From DTU089 sp964421815 (GTDB taxonomy: Bacteria > Bacillota > Clostridia > Oscillospirales > Acutalibacteraceae), in NCBI GenBank assembly GCA_964421815.1, contig CAYQYT010000003.1, positions 62,001 to 126,000 on the forward strand: a DNA stretch of 64,000 bases. The letters are read 5' to 3'. Below the pieces are notes generated by a model. That model was not told the origin of the DNA. It was given only the letters and a program-made list of their open reading frames with translations, and made no database searches. Both the position numbers and the translations under genes were made by a program. Below, in pieces: positions 42,882-51,902 of the stretch. Position 1 is the stretch's first letter; each line of letters opens with the position of its first letter.

Positions 42882-45245
42882 ATGTTTGTTTCAATTAACT
42901 GGATTAAAGAATATGTTGACCTCAGCGGTCTTGACATCCAAAAACTAATTAACAGTTTCACCCTTGCGACCGCAGAGGTTGAGGACATAATTGTCAAAGG
43001 TGAGGATCTACGTGATGTTGTTGTAGGCGAAATCCTTTCCATAGAAAATCACCCCAACTCAAAGAAACTCCATCTTCTTAAAGTTGACGGCGGCGACAGA
43101 GTTTATGACGTTGTTTGCGGTGCGCCCAATGTTCGCGAAAATATGAAAATTGCTTTTGTTAAAGCGGGCGGCAGAGTGCCTGCCGGCGAAATTACCAAAG
43201 CAACCGTTGCGGGCTATGAGTCCGAGGGTATGTGCTGTTCTGCATTTGAATTGGGGCTTTCCGATGATAAATCCGGACTTATGGAAATTGATGTTGATGC
43301 CCCCAACGGCACCGACCTTAAAGAAATCTACCCCATTGAAGATATAATTTTCGAGGTTGATAACAAATCCCTTACAAACCGTCCCGACCTTTGGGGTCAT
43401 TACGGTATTGCAAGAGAATTTGCCGCTCTTACAGACAGAGAATTAAAGCCCCTTCCCCTTTCCGATTTGGCTTACGACGGGGATGAAAAAATCAAGGTTA
43501 CCGTTGGCAGACCTGACCTTGTTTACCGCTATTCCTGTGTTAAAATGGACAACATTACAAAGAACGTAAGTCCCTTTGCAATGCAAATAAGACTCTACTA
43601 CTGCGGTATGCGCGGAATCAATCTTCTTGCAGACCTTACGAACTACATTATGCTTGAAATGGGTCAACCCACCCACGCTTTTGATGCAAACAAAATTGAT
43701 GAAATTGTGGTTGATACACCCAAAGCGGACTGCAAATTCACAACTCTTGACAACACCGAAAGAGATATTACAACCGATACACTTCTCATCCAGAACGGCT
43801 CAACCCCCGTTGCAATTGCGGGTATTATGGGTGGTCTTGATTCGGAAATTGTGGGCGATACAAATGCGGTTGTACTTGAATGTGCAAACTTTGACGGTGT
43901 CAGCGTCAGAAAGTCAAGTTCAAGATTGGGTCTTCGTACGGACGCTTCTGCCCGTTACGAAAAAATGCTCGATCCCGAAATGACCGTAACAGCCGCAAAA
44001 CGTTTTGCATACCTTCTTCAATCCATTGACGAGGGTGCAAAGGTTGCTTCACAGCTTACGGATGAATATGTAAAAAAATACCCTGAAATCAACATAACAT
44101 TTAACAAGGCTTATGTTGACAAATACACGGGTATTGATATTACTGAGGAAAGAATCCTCAAAACCCTTACCGCTCTCGGCTTCGGTGTTGAGAAAAACGG
44201 AAGTGATTTTGAAGTTAAGGTTCCTACTTTCCGTGCAACAAAGGATGTTACCATTAAGGCGGACATTATCGAGGAAATTACCCGTATTTACGGCTATGAC
44301 AACTTCAGTATCATCACAACAAAGAGCCCCTTGAAACCTGTTAAAAGTTCCCCCGTTCGCGCACAGAGCAATGAAATCAAAGATATTCTTGTTAAGCATT
44401 ACAATCTTCACGAGGTACACTCATATATCTGGTGCGATGTGAGAAAATATAAAAAGTTGGGCATTGAGGTTGAAGAAAATGTCAAGGTTCTCAATATCGA
44501 AAGTTCCGATAACGGCACATTGAGAAATTCCATGATTCCCACCCTCCTTTGTGCAGTTTCCGACAACAAGGATTTCTCCGAAAGCTACGGAATTTTTGAA
44601 ATCGGTCGTGTTGCGGCGGGAATCAAAGCGGACGGAACTGCAAATGAACGCAGACGTCTCGGCATTGTACTCTTTGACAAGACTATAAGCGAAAAGGATT
44701 TGTTCTTCAAAGCAGTTTCAATTGTCAATGAGATTTTCCTGCAGATTAAACACAAAGCTCCAATTCTTTCAAAGATTGCCCCCGTTCATCAATGGCAACA
44801 TCCCAAGAATACCGCACAAATTTCCTGTGACTGTGTTAATGTGGGTATAATCAACACCCTCCACCCCGCAACCGCACAAAAGCTTGATAAAAACGGCTCC
44901 GCTGTTTGTATTGAAATTGATGTTGATGATTTCATTACCGTTGACGGTGACAATATCACCTTTGAAGAACCCTCAACGCAACAGTCAACTTATTATGACC
45001 TTTCCCTTATAATGAAAGAGGGCGTTACCTTTGCAGACCTTTCTGATTGTTGGAATTCACTGAACCTTGAAGAATTGGGCAATGTTAAGGTTATTGACAC
45101 CTACGAAAAGGGCGAAGTTAAGAGTATTACCATCCGTCTTAACTTCTCATCCAAGGAAAAAACTCTTGAAATGGAACAGGTTCAGGGTTGGATTGATACA
45201 ATTCTTGCAAATCTTAACAAAATCGGTATAGAATTAAGGGCATAA
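42882..45245 (+). CDS. pheT: Phenylalanyl-tRNA synthetase beta subunit
   Basis: A 787-residue subunit. It opens with MFVSINWIKEYVDLSGLD. An EMAP-like tRNA-binding domain follows (VGEILSIENHPNSKKLHLLKVDGG), then the B3/B4 editing domain, B5 (about 400-480), the inactive synthetase-like core with EEITRIYGYDNF, and the C-terminal anticodon-binding fold. The ATG follows the pheS stop with no gap, and AAAGGAGG lies inside the end of pheS. The length matches other bacterial PheT proteins (about 790-800). Confidence 0.97.
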   Translation: MFVSINWIKEYVDLSGLDIQKLINSFTLATAEVEDIIVKGEDLRDVVVGEILSIENHPNSKKLHLLKVDGGDRVYDVVCGAPNVRENMKIAFVKAGGRVPAGEITKATVAGYESEGMCCSAFELGLSDDKSGLMEIDVDAPNGTDLKEIYPIEDIIFEVDNKSLTNRPDLWGHYGIAREFAALTDRELKPLPLSDLAYDGDEKIKVTVGRPDLVYRYSCVKMDNITKNVSPFAMQIRLYYCGMRGINLLADLTNYIMLEMGQPTHAFDANKIDEIVVDTPKADCKFTTLDNTERDITTDTLLIQNGSTPVAIAGIMGGLDSEIVGDTNAVVLECANFDGVSVRKSSSRLGLRTDASARYEKMLDPEMTVTAAKRFAYLLQSIDEGAKVASQLTDEYVKKYPEINITFNKAYVDKYTGIDITEERILKTLTALGFGVEKNGSDFEVKVPTFRATKDVTIKADIIEEITRIYGYDNFSIITTKSPLKPVKSSPVRAQSNEIKDILVKHYNLHEVHSYIWCDVRKYKKLGIEVEENVKVLNIESSDNGTLRNSMIPTLLCAVSDNKDFSESYGIFEIGRVAAGIKADGTANERRRLGIVLFDKTISEKDLFFKAVSIVNEIFLQIKHKAPILSKIAPVHQWQHPKNTAQISCDCVNVGIINTLHPATAQKLDKNGSAVCIEIDVDDFITVDGDNITFEEPSTQQSTYYDLSLIMKEGVTFADLSDCWNSLNLEELGNVKVIDTYEKGEVKSITIRLNFSSKEKTLEMEQVQGWIDTILANLNKIGIELRA

Positions 45246-45300
45246 AAGGGTTATAAATAAACCTTTAAGGTAAACTTTGAATTTTCTTAACAAATTATTG

Positions 45301-45329
45301 TTGTAATTTTAAAATATATAGTTTATAAT
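45301..45329 (+). promoter_or_regulatory. Promoter of ireB
   Basis: TTGTAA (45301-45306), a 17-base spacer and TATAAT (45324-45329), about 28 bases before the ireB start. Confidence 0.65.
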
Positions 45330-45356
45330 AATATTCAAGATTTAGGAGGTGTTTAT

Positions 45357-45599
45357 ATGACAGATAAAACAATACAGTTCACTATCAGTGACGAACACGA
45401 AAGAGAGATGCGCGAGATTCTTGTAACCGTTTATAACGCTTTGGTTGAAAAAGGCTACAATCCGACAAATCAGCTCGTTGGTTATATACTGTCGGAGGAC
45501 CCCACCTATATTACAACCCACAACAATGCAAGAAGTCTTATTCGTAAGATTGACAGGGATGAGCTTTTACAGGCTCTCCTCAAGGCATACCTTAACTAA
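45357..45599 (+). CDS. ireB: IreB-family regulatory phosphoprotein (DUF965)
   Basis: An 80-residue protein. The segments REMREILVTVYNALVEKGYNP, NQLVGYILSEDPTYITTH and NNARSLIRKIDRDE define the family. In Enterococcus, IreB is a substrate of the IreK kinase and affects cephalosporin resistance. A perfect AGGAGGT precedes the ATG. In most Firmicutes ireB is followed by ruvX; here a small unknown gene takes that place. Confidence 0.93.
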   Translation: MTDKTIQFTISDEHEREMREILVTVYNALVEKGYNPTNQLVGYILSEDPTYITTHNNARSLIRKIDRDELLQALLKAYLN

Positions 45600-45623
45600 T
45601 CTTAATATTAAGGAGTGTTTTCT

Positions 45624-45908
45624 TTGGCAGAAAAACAAAGCTTCTTGACCTACAAGGGCAAGCCCCTCGTTCGTAAAGGCAACACAATTTATTACGGTGA
45701 CATTAACGATCCTTACGTTGCTCTCCTTTCCGTTGTTGAATCCCACGAGGTTCACGGAGTTAAAATTGCAGACAAGGTAAAAGTTCAGCTCGTTAACACC
45801 GCTGAAGCTAATCCCCTCGCCGCTATCGAAAAAAATTCCGACAAAAACGGAATGTATGCGGCAATCGAGATTGCTTCTATATGGCTCGAAAGAGCATTAA
45901 AAAACTAA
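45624..45908 (+). CDS. Small conserved-looking protein of unknown function, TTG start
   Basis: A 94-residue protein, read from TTG at 45624 because AAGGAG lies 8 bases upstream; a GTG at 45615 is part of that ribosome site. It begins AEKQSFLTYKGKPLVRKGNTIYYGD, continues through DPYVALLSVVESHEVHGVKIADKVKVQLVN, and ends in a helix with IEIASIWLERALKN. It has no signal peptide or membrane helix. The first part looks like a small beta-barrel. I do not recognise a family. It is co-transcribed with ireB, so a link to the same envelope-stress signalling is possible. Confidence 0.75.
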   Translation: MAEKQSFLTYKGKPLVRKGNTIYYGDINDPYVALLSVVESHEVHGVKIADKVKVQLVNTAEANPLAAIEKNSDKNGMYAAIEIASIWLERALKN

Positions 45909-45949
45909 AAAACAACTCACTCTACTTAATAGCGGAGTGAGTTGTTTTT
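45909..45949. terminator. Bidirectional terminator after the ireB unit
   Basis: The 14-bp perfect stem AAAACAACTCACTC/GAGTGAGTTGTTTT with loop TACTTAATAGCG. It has T- or A-runs on both sides and is shared with convergent rpiB. Confidence 0.9.
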
Positions 45950-45967
45950 ACTTATCAGATTATTTGA

Positions 45968-46414
45968 TTAAAGAATTTCTCCGTTTTCGATTGCGTGTAT
46001 CTGGTCAACTCGGCGCTGATGCCTTCCGCCCTCAAATTCGGTGTTGAGGAACACATCTACGAGTTCACAAGCCAAACCTCCGCCGATAACTCTCGCACCC
46101 ATACAAAGCACATTGGCATCATTATGAAGCCTTGTGAATTTGGCACTGAAATAATCGGAGCAGCATGCTGCACGGATACCTTTTACTTTATTTGCCGCCA
46201 TGGAAATACCAATACCCGTTCCGCAGCAAAGAACTGCCTTATCACATTCACCTGCGGTAACTTTCAGGCATGCTTTCTGTGCAAAAGCGGCATAGTCAAC
46301 GGAAGCGGTGGAATCTGTACCGCAATCCATGAAATCAACACCTTTTTCCATTAGATATTTTTTAATTTCCTCTTTAAGGGGATAACCTGCATGGTCAGAA
46401 GCAATAGCAATCAT
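45968..46414 (-). CDS. rpiB: Ribose-5-phosphate isomerase B
   Basis: A 148-residue isomerase of ribose 5-phosphate and ribulose 5-phosphate, or a related LacAB-type isomerase. IAIASDHAGYPLKEEIKKYL and the CGTGIGISMAANKVKGIRAA loop with its active Cys are clear, and RLHNDANVLCMGARVIG is typical. The start at 46414 is preferred because AAAGG lies 9 bases away; an ATG 9 bases upstream abuts the ribosome site. It is the last gene of the tsaE-tsaB-rpiB unit. Confidence 0.93.
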   Translation of the reverse strand: MIAIASDHAGYPLKEEIKKYLMEKGVDFMDCGTDSTASVDYAAFAQKACLKVTAGECDKAVLCCGTGIGISMAANKVKGIRAACCSDYFSAKFTRLHNDANVLCMGARVIGGGLACELVDVFLNTEFEGGRHQRRVDQIHAIENGEIL

Positions 46415-46434
46415 TTTTAACATCCTTTCGGTTT

Positions 46435-47136
46435 TTATTTATTTTTATTCTTTAATTCTCTTTCGGCTTGGGACAGTCGAAGATACCGGGGAAGCAGTTC
46501 ATCTGCCGAACAACCCGAATTTTTATCTTTTTCAAGAGTTTCCGCCGCAAGAAGTACAACGGAAGCCGCGCTTTGAAATCTTATGTTCAAAGGTGCCAAA
46601 GTGATATTTTTTACGGCATCCTTCATCTTACCGTAGCAAAGAGCCGCACCGTCACCGATTAAAACAATATTTCTGTCAATATCTTTTAACTGTAGAATCA
46701 ATTCATCAATTGAAATTGCACTGTCGGGGGTAACTCTTTTACATCCGTTTTTACAATCGAACTGTGCCGTATAAACCTGATTGCAACGGGCATCCATAAC
46801 CGACACCCCATAAACACCGCTGTTTTCCAGTGGCTTTGCGATAGTCTCAAGAGTTGAAACTCCGAAGCAGGTTTTATCAAGGGGTTGAGCAAGCCCTTTA
46901 ACCGCAGAAACTCCGATACGCACACCTGTAAAAGACCCGGGCCCGTTTGATACTGCAAAGCAATCAATATCATTTATACTGACACGCGCTGTTTTTAAAA
47001 CATTATCAATCATCGGCAGTAGTGTCTGACTGTGTGTAAGACCTGTATTTGAGAAATCAACTGCCAATACTTTTCCGTCGGAATATACTGCGGCGGAAGC
47101 GGCAGTAGCCGTACTATCTACTCCAAGAATCTTCAT
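46435..47136 (-). CDS. tsaB: tRNA threonylcarbamoyladenosine biosynthesis protein TsaB
   Basis: A 233-residue member of the ASKHA-fold TsaD/TsaB group needed for t6A37 in ANN-decoding tRNAs. It starts MKILGVDSTATAASAAVY. SNGPGSFTGVRIGVSAVKGLA is the family signature, and DARCNQVYTAQF also fits. The start at 47136 overlaps the end of tsaE by 23 bases. TsaD and TsaC are not in the window. Confidence 0.93.
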   Translation of the reverse strand: MKILGVDSTATAASAAVYSDGKVLAVDFSNTGLTHSQTLLPMIDNVLKTARVSINDIDCFAVSNGPGSFTGVRIGVSAVKGLAQPLDKTCFGVSTLETIAKPLENSGVYGVSVMDARCNQVYTAQFDCKNGCKRVTPDSAISIDELILQLKDIDRNIVLIGDGAALCYGKMKDAVKNITLAPLNIRFQSAASVVLLAAETLEKDKNSGCSADELLPRYLRLSQAERELKNKNK

Positions 47137-47563
47137 AAACACCGTCACCACACATTCTCAATATTCTGTCATCGTCATTTTCACCCCGTATAAACTCAAT
47201 TCTGATAAGTTTATCTTCCGGGAGGGCATTTTCAATATTTTCGCTCCATTCAATTGCAAGTACGGAACCATTATCCAAATAATCGAAGAAAGCCGTTGAG
47301 CATAAATCCTCAAAAGTATTTATTCTGTACATATCAAAATGGCATAGAGGAATTTCACCGCCATACTCGTGGACAAGGGCAAATGTGGGACTTGATACAT
47401 CCGTAACTATCCCCAGCCCCCTTGCAACGCCTGCGGTAAATCGGGTTTTCCCCATACCGAGACCGCCAAAATAGGCTATAACTTCGCCTCCTTTTAAAAC
47501 GGCACCTAATTTTTCACCCAACTGTTCAGTTTCTTCGGGCGAACGAGAAAAAACTTCTACCAT
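47114..47563 (-). CDS. tsaE: tRNA threonylcarbamoyladenosine biosynthesis ATPase TsaE
   Basis: A 149-residue P-loop ATPase that works with TsaB and TsaD. Walker A is FGGLGMGKTRFTAG, and VSSPTFALVHEYGG, LCHFDMYRI and VLAIEWSENI are diagnostic. The start at 47563 follows GAGGTT; longer in-frame sequence runs through the promoter and is not coding. Confidence 0.94.
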   Translation of the reverse strand: MVEVFSRSPEETEQLGEKLGAVLKGGEVIAYFGGLGMGKTRFTAGVARGLGIVTDVSSPTFALVHEYGGEIPLCHFDMYRINTFEDLCSTAFFDYLDNGSVLAIEWSENIENALPEDKLIRIEFIRGENDDDRILRMCGDGVYEDSWSR

Positions 47564-47588
47564 AAACAACCTCAAAAATTTAAAACAC

Positions 47589-47617
47589 TTGAAAATACCT
47601 TTTATTATATGTATAAT
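47589..47617 (+). promoter_or_regulatory. Promoter of rodA
   Basis: TTGAAA (47589-47594), a 17-base spacer and TATAAT (47612-47617). Its -10 box lies on top of the -10 box of the divergent tsaE promoter. Confidence 0.75.
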
Positions 47618-47641
47618 AACAATATTACAAGATAAAATCAA
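47613..47641 (-). promoter_or_regulatory. Promoter of tsaE-tsaB-rpiB
   Basis: On the minus strand TTGATT (47636-47641), a 17-base spacer and TATTAT (47613-47618). The overlap with the rodA -10 means only one polymerase can open this stretch at a time. Confidence 0.6.
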
Positions 47642-47653
47642 GAGGTGCAGGAC

Positions 47654-48832
47654 TTGAAAAAATTTTTTTCGCTTACAAGAAGGTTTGTATCGGAAACGGA
47701 CAAAATTCTTCTTATGCTTATAACTGCCGCTTCTGTATTCGGTGTTATGATGGTTCACAGCGCAACTCAATGGCGGTTGCAAGAGGGTGAATTCATACAC
47801 CGCGATGCCATTGTTATGATCATCGCCGCAGTTGCAGGTATTATCATAACCCTTATAATCTCGTCTATTGATTACGAACTTATTATGAAATTGTGGCCCA
47901 TTATTGCTCTTTTTTGCGTGGGGCTCATGCTTATTACACTTGTTTTCGGCGCCGCACCCGAATCACGTCCCGACGCTAAATCATGGCTTAAATTCGGCTC
48001 CATTTATTTTCAATCTTCCGAACTTGTAAAAATAGGCTATGTAATAACCTTTGCAATGCACCTTGAATTGTGCAAGGACAACATAAACAGTGTAAAATCA
48101 ATTATTCTCCTTGGAATACACGCTCTCGTACCCATAGGTCTTGTTGTTCTTACCGGTGATATGGGTTCGGCTTTGGTTTTTATTTTTATGACGGTTGCAA
48201 TGCTGTACTTCGCAGGTTTGCATATTGGCTTTTTCGGTGGGGGCGGTATCTTGGCAATAGCCGCGTCACCGCTGATTTGGATGTATATTTTCGACGATTA
48301 CCAGCGAAACAGATTTTTGGCTCTGTTCCGACCTGAGGAATTTGCCGATGAAAGTTACCAACAGCGATTAGGTCTGAATGCGCTGGGCTCCGGCGGATTT
48401 TTCGGTCAGGGTTACTTAAAAGGAACTTACACCCAGGCGGGCCTTGTTCCCGAACGTGAAAATGACTTTATTTTCACCGCAATCGGTGAAGAAACAGGTT
48501 TTTTGGGGTGTCTGATTGCTCTTTTACTGCTTTTCTTCATCTGTTTTAAAATGATAAAAATCGGCAAGGAAGCAAGGGACTTTTCCGCACAACTCGCCTG
48601 CTACGGTATTGCCTCTATGATAGCCTCCCAGGTGGTTATAAATATTGGTATGTGTCTTATGGTACTTCCTGTTATAGGTATTACACTCCCATTTTTTAGT
48701 GCCGGCGGCACAAGCACCCTTTGTCTGTATATAGGTATCGGACTTGTTTTCAGTATCTATCGGTATAATCGTTCACGAGAAACGGTCAATTTCAGACTTT
48801 CCCACATCGCCTCACCTTTTTCAGAATATTAA
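47654..48832 (+). CDS. rodA: SEDS-family peptidoglycan glycosyltransferase RodA
   Basis: A 392-residue multi-pass membrane polymerase of peptidoglycan glycan strands, working with a class B PBP. There are about ten membrane helices. SWLKFGSIYFQSSELVKIGYV, TGDMGSALVF, GLVPERENDFIFTAIGEETGFLG and LPFFSAGGTSTL are SEDS signatures, and the Asp of the TGDMGS-type loop is the catalytic candidate in this family. TTG at 47654 is the likely start, with AGAGGTG just upstream; the GTG at 47645 is part of that site. RodA fits better than FtsW because of the VPERENDFIF form. Confidence 0.9.
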   Translation: MKKFFSLTRRFVSETDKILLMLITAASVFGVMMVHSATQWRLQEGEFIHRDAIVMIIAAVAGIIITLIISSIDYELIMKLWPIIALFCVGLMLITLVFGAAPESRPDAKSWLKFGSIYFQSSELVKIGYVITFAMHLELCKDNINSVKSIILLGIHALVPIGLVVLTGDMGSALVFIFMTVAMLYFAGLHIGFFGGGGILAIAASPLIWMYIFDDYQRNRFLALFRPEEFADESYQQRLGLNALGSGGFFGQGYLKGTYTQAGLVPERENDFIFTAIGEETGFLGCLIALLLLFFICFKMIKIGKEARDFSAQLACYGIASMIASQVVINIGMCLMVLPVIGITLPFFSAGGTSTLCLYIGIGLVFSIYRYNRSRETVNFRLSHIASPFSEY

Positions 48833-48837
48833 ATTTC

Positions 48838-48868
48838 AACCCCGACAGTTTTCTGTCGGGGTTAACTA
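48838..48868. terminator. Terminator between rodA and pcrA
   Basis: The 11-bp perfect stem AACCCCGACAG/CTGTCGGGGTT with a TTTT loop, followed by AACTATTGTTT. It separates the two convergent genes. Confidence 0.8.
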
Positions 48869-48872
48869 TTGT

Positions 48873-51305
48873 TTATAATTTTTTCAGTTTTGCCATTTTA
48901 GCCATAACTTTTTTTGTTCCGCAAGTATCAAAAGCAATTTCAAGGAGCATATCTCCACCCACCGCTTTTGCGCTGACAATTAAGCCTTGACCGAAAGTTT
49001 TATGTTCCACGGTATCCCCCACTTTAAAATCAAGAACAACCGAATCCGTTGCCGGCTTTTTCTGTGCGGAACTGAAACCGCCCTTTGCAAATCCGCTTGC
49101 TTTTGTTTGTGGTGCAGAAGTATTTCCCTGAGGAGTTGCTGAACGGGAAAATGTCTTTGTCCCGCCACCGAAAGAGTTACCGCCGTAGGAAACACCCGAA
49201 TACCCACCGTAGAAGGTCTGTTGGGGTGCATTACGTTCAAAATCAGTAAGTTCCTCGGGTATCTCCGAAAGAAAGCGTGAGGGCCTTGTAAAACTTGTGT
49301 TACCGAACAACATTCTTGAACGTGCGTTTGTAATATAAAGTTTTTCCTTTGCTCTGGTAATTCCAACATAGCAAAGCCTACGTTCTTCTTCAAGCTCGCT
49401 TGGGTCATACATCACCTGATTTCCCGGGAAAAGTCCTTCCTCCATTCCCACTATAAACACAACGGGGAATTCAAGTCCTTTTGCTGAATGTAAGGTCATC
49501 ATAACCGTTGATTCACTTTCGGAATTGTAATTATCGAGATCCGTCATCAAAGCAACTTCTTCAAGGAAGCCTGTTAGAGTTCCGCCCTCGTTTTCTTCCA
49601 TATATCTCACAAGGTTCGCCAAAACTTCCATAACATTTGCTTTGCGTTCTTCGGCTGTTTCTTTGTCCAAATCAAGAGAAGCATAGTAGCCTGTTTTGGT
49701 TATAACATCGTCAAAGAAATCCTGAATATTCTTTTCTTCAAGAGAAAGAGCAAGGGAATTTATTAACGCGGTGAAATCAACTAATTTTGCCGCCGCTCTC
49801 GAAAGCATGGGGTAATCGTTAGCGTGGGAAATAACATCATAGAAAGTCAAACCCAATCCATCTGCAATTGAAGCTGCATTATTGATTGTGGTTTCACCGA
49901 TTCCCCTTTTGGGCTCGTTAATTATTCTGCGTAAACGTACAGTATCCGAGGGGTTTGCAACTACGGAAAGATATGCAAGAACATCTTTAACTTCCTTGCG
50001 GTCATAGAATCTGTGCCCGCCTATAACTTTATACGGTACAGCATTATATACAAGGGCTCGTTCAATACTGCTGGACTGGGCATTTGTTCTGTAAAGCACT
50101 GCAAAATCGGAGAATTTTCTACCCGTGGCAACACCGTTGAGAATTTCGTCGGCAACATAACGTCCCTCATCACGTTCATCTGTAAGAAGTTTAACCTTTA
50201 TCTTATCTCCGCCATCTTTTTCAGTCCAGAGAGTTTTGCCTTTTCTGCCCTTATTATTCTTAATAACCGCATTTGCCGCATCAAGAATAACTGAGGTTGA
50301 ACGATAATTCTGCTCAAGGCGAATAACTTCGGTGTCCTCGTATTGATTTTCAAAGGAAAGTATATTTTCAATTGTTGCACCGCGGAATTTATAAATACTT
50401 TGGTCATCATCACCAACAACACAGATATTTCTGTAACCGTTTGCAAGAAGTGATGTGAGTATGTATTGGGCATGGTTTGTGTCCTGGTACTCATCCACCA
50501 TAACATAGCGGAATCTGCGTTGATAGTATTCAAGAACATCGGGGTTTTCCTTCAAAAGTTTTACCGTATTCACAATGATATCGTCAAAATCCATTGCATC
50601 CGCCTTTTTAAGCATTTCCTCATACTTTTCAAAGGCTTGTCCTATTAGTTTTCTGTTAACATCAAAACCTGCGCTTGCAATATAGTCAGCGGGAGTTTGC
50701 AGGGAATCCTTTGCTCTGCTGATCTCATTTAAAACGTACTTTACGGGAAGCCTTTTTTCATCAATATCGAGAACTCTCAAAACCTCTTTCATCACACGCT
50801 TTGAGTCATCAGTATCATAAATTGTAAAATGCTTTGAAAAACCTATTCTCTCGCTGTCACGTCGAAGAATACGCACGCAACAGGAGTGGAACGTACTTGC
50901 CCAGACATCATTACCCTTTTCACCAAGCATTGTTTCAAGGCGGTTTTTAAGTTCGTTAGCCGCTTTGTTTGTAAAAGTAATGGCAAGTATTTGCCAGGGT
51001 TGAGGAGCATCCACGCTTAAAAGCGCCTGGATTTTTTCGGGAAGTTCACCGCCCTGCTCCGCATACTTTTCCAAAACTCCCATTTCATCCGCCGTAGGCA
51101 TTCTGTATGAAAAATCCGAATTAAAAGCGTTACCGTACTTAATAAGATATGCAATCCTGTTTACAAGCACTGTTGTTTTGCCGCTACCCGCACCCGCAAG
51201 AATAAGGACGGCACCATCCACTTTGAAAACAGCTTTTTTCTGCATATCGTTCATGCGTGAAAACTCTTTTTCAATTATTTTTTTTCTTAATGAGTAAAAA
51301 TCCAT
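48873..51305 (-). CDS. pcrA: ATP-dependent DNA helicase PcrA/UvrD
   Basis: An 810-residue superfamily 1A helicase for repair and rolling-circle replication. It has the Q motif MNDMQKKAV, Walker A AGAGSGKTT (about 37-45), ITFTNKAANELKNR, VDEYQDTNHAQY, VGDDDQSIYKFRGA, LEQNYRS, VMMTLHSAKGLEFPVVF and YVGITRAKEKLYI. About 25 extra residues follow the Walker A region (YRMPTADEMGVLEKYAEQGG). The glycine/serine-rich linker YGGYSGVSYGGNSFGGG leads to the C-terminal RNA-polymerase-binding Tudor-like domain, FKVGDTVEHKTFGQGLIV. AGGTGA precedes the ATG. Confidence 0.96.
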   Translation of the reverse strand: MDFYSLRKKIIEKEFSRMNDMQKKAVFKVDGAVLILAGAGSGKTTVLVNRIAYLIKYGNAFNSDFSYRMPTADEMGVLEKYAEQGGELPEKIQALLSVDAPQPWQILAITFTNKAANELKNRLETMLGEKGNDVWASTFHSCCVRILRRDSERIGFSKHFTIYDTDDSKRVMKEVLRVLDIDEKRLPVKYVLNEISRAKDSLQTPADYIASAGFDVNRKLIGQAFEKYEEMLKKADAMDFDDIIVNTVKLLKENPDVLEYYQRRFRYVMVDEYQDTNHAQYILTSLLANGYRNICVVGDDDQSIYKFRGATIENILSFENQYEDTEVIRLEQNYRSTSVILDAANAVIKNNKGRKGKTLWTEKDGGDKIKVKLLTDERDEGRYVADEILNGVATGRKFSDFAVLYRTNAQSSSIERALVYNAVPYKVIGGHRFYDRKEVKDVLAYLSVVANPSDTVRLRRIINEPKRGIGETTINNAASIADGLGLTFYDVISHANDYPMLSRAAAKLVDFTALINSLALSLEEKNIQDFFDDVITKTGYYASLDLDKETAEERKANVMEVLANLVRYMEENEGGTLTGFLEEVALMTDLDNYNSESESTVMMTLHSAKGLEFPVVFIVGMEEGLFPGNQVMYDPSELEEERRLCYVGITRAKEKLYITNARSRMLFGNTSFTRPSRFLSEIPEELTDFERNAPQQTFYGGYSGVSYGGNSFGGGTKTFSRSATPQGNTSAPQTKASGFAKGGFSSAQKKPATDSVVLDFKVGDTVEHKTFGQGLIVSAKAVGGDMLLEIAFDTCGTKKVMAKMAKLKKL

Positions 51306-51312
51306 AGTTCAC

Positions 51313-51870
51313 CTAACTGTTATCTATTATAATTCTTTTAATTTCAGAAAATGTATTAAATACACTTTTTGCTAAATCCAAATAAGAAACACAAATTTCA
51401 TATTTTAGTAAATTCTGTGATTCGTTACATAAAATGATGCTTTTTATCTTTTTTTGAAGTTTAAGCATTAAGGCATCGCAGGCAAGGGTACCGTCGTGAC
51501 AAGGGTTTATCAGATTCACAAGATTCTTTTGATTGCCGAGTTTATTTATAATTTCGCCCTGATTTATTAAACAACTTTTCAATAGATTTGAAAAAGCACC
51601 GCACTCATCAAAAAAGAAGGTCGCATATTCACTCAAACCCTCCGTATTTCTAAACTCATCGGACAGACATTCGCTCAACAAGAAAATATCACCCCGCTCA
51701 ATCGGAGTAATAAATTCATTTTTCAGGTTATTTATAAGTTCGGATTTTTCTGCCGAAAATGACATTCTGAATGATTCGCACCCCTGTGAATCAGTAACAC
51801 AAGAAAAGGCACCGCAGACAAGCTCATTCATTTTTTTCAACGTCTTGAAATAATCATAGGACCTTTTCAA
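51313..51870 (-). CDS. DUF47/PhoU-like helical protein, TTG start
   Basis: A 185-residue mostly helical protein. The segment LKNEFITPIERGDIFLLSECLSDEF matches the metal-binding helix motif (FITP..R.DI..L) of DUF47/PhoU-related proteins. These usually sit beside a PiT phosphate transporter, and none is here. It contains seven or so Cys residues. The start is TTG at 51870, with GGGGTGA upstream. It lies 7 bases before pcrA in the same direction and 32 bases after the fumarase subunit gene. Its role here is unknown. Confidence 0.7.
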   Translation of the reverse strand: MKRSYDYFKTLKKMNELVCGAFSCVTDSQGCESFRMSFSAEKSELINNLKNEFITPIERGDIFLLSECLSDEFRNTEGLSEYATFFFDECGAFSNLLKSCLINQGEIINKLGNQKNLVNLINPCHDGTLACDALMLKLQKKIKSIILCNESQNLLKYEICVSYLDLAKSVFNTFSEIKRIIIDNS

Positions 51871-51902
51871 AAGTCACCCCGCAAAAATCAAAATACCTTA
51901 TT

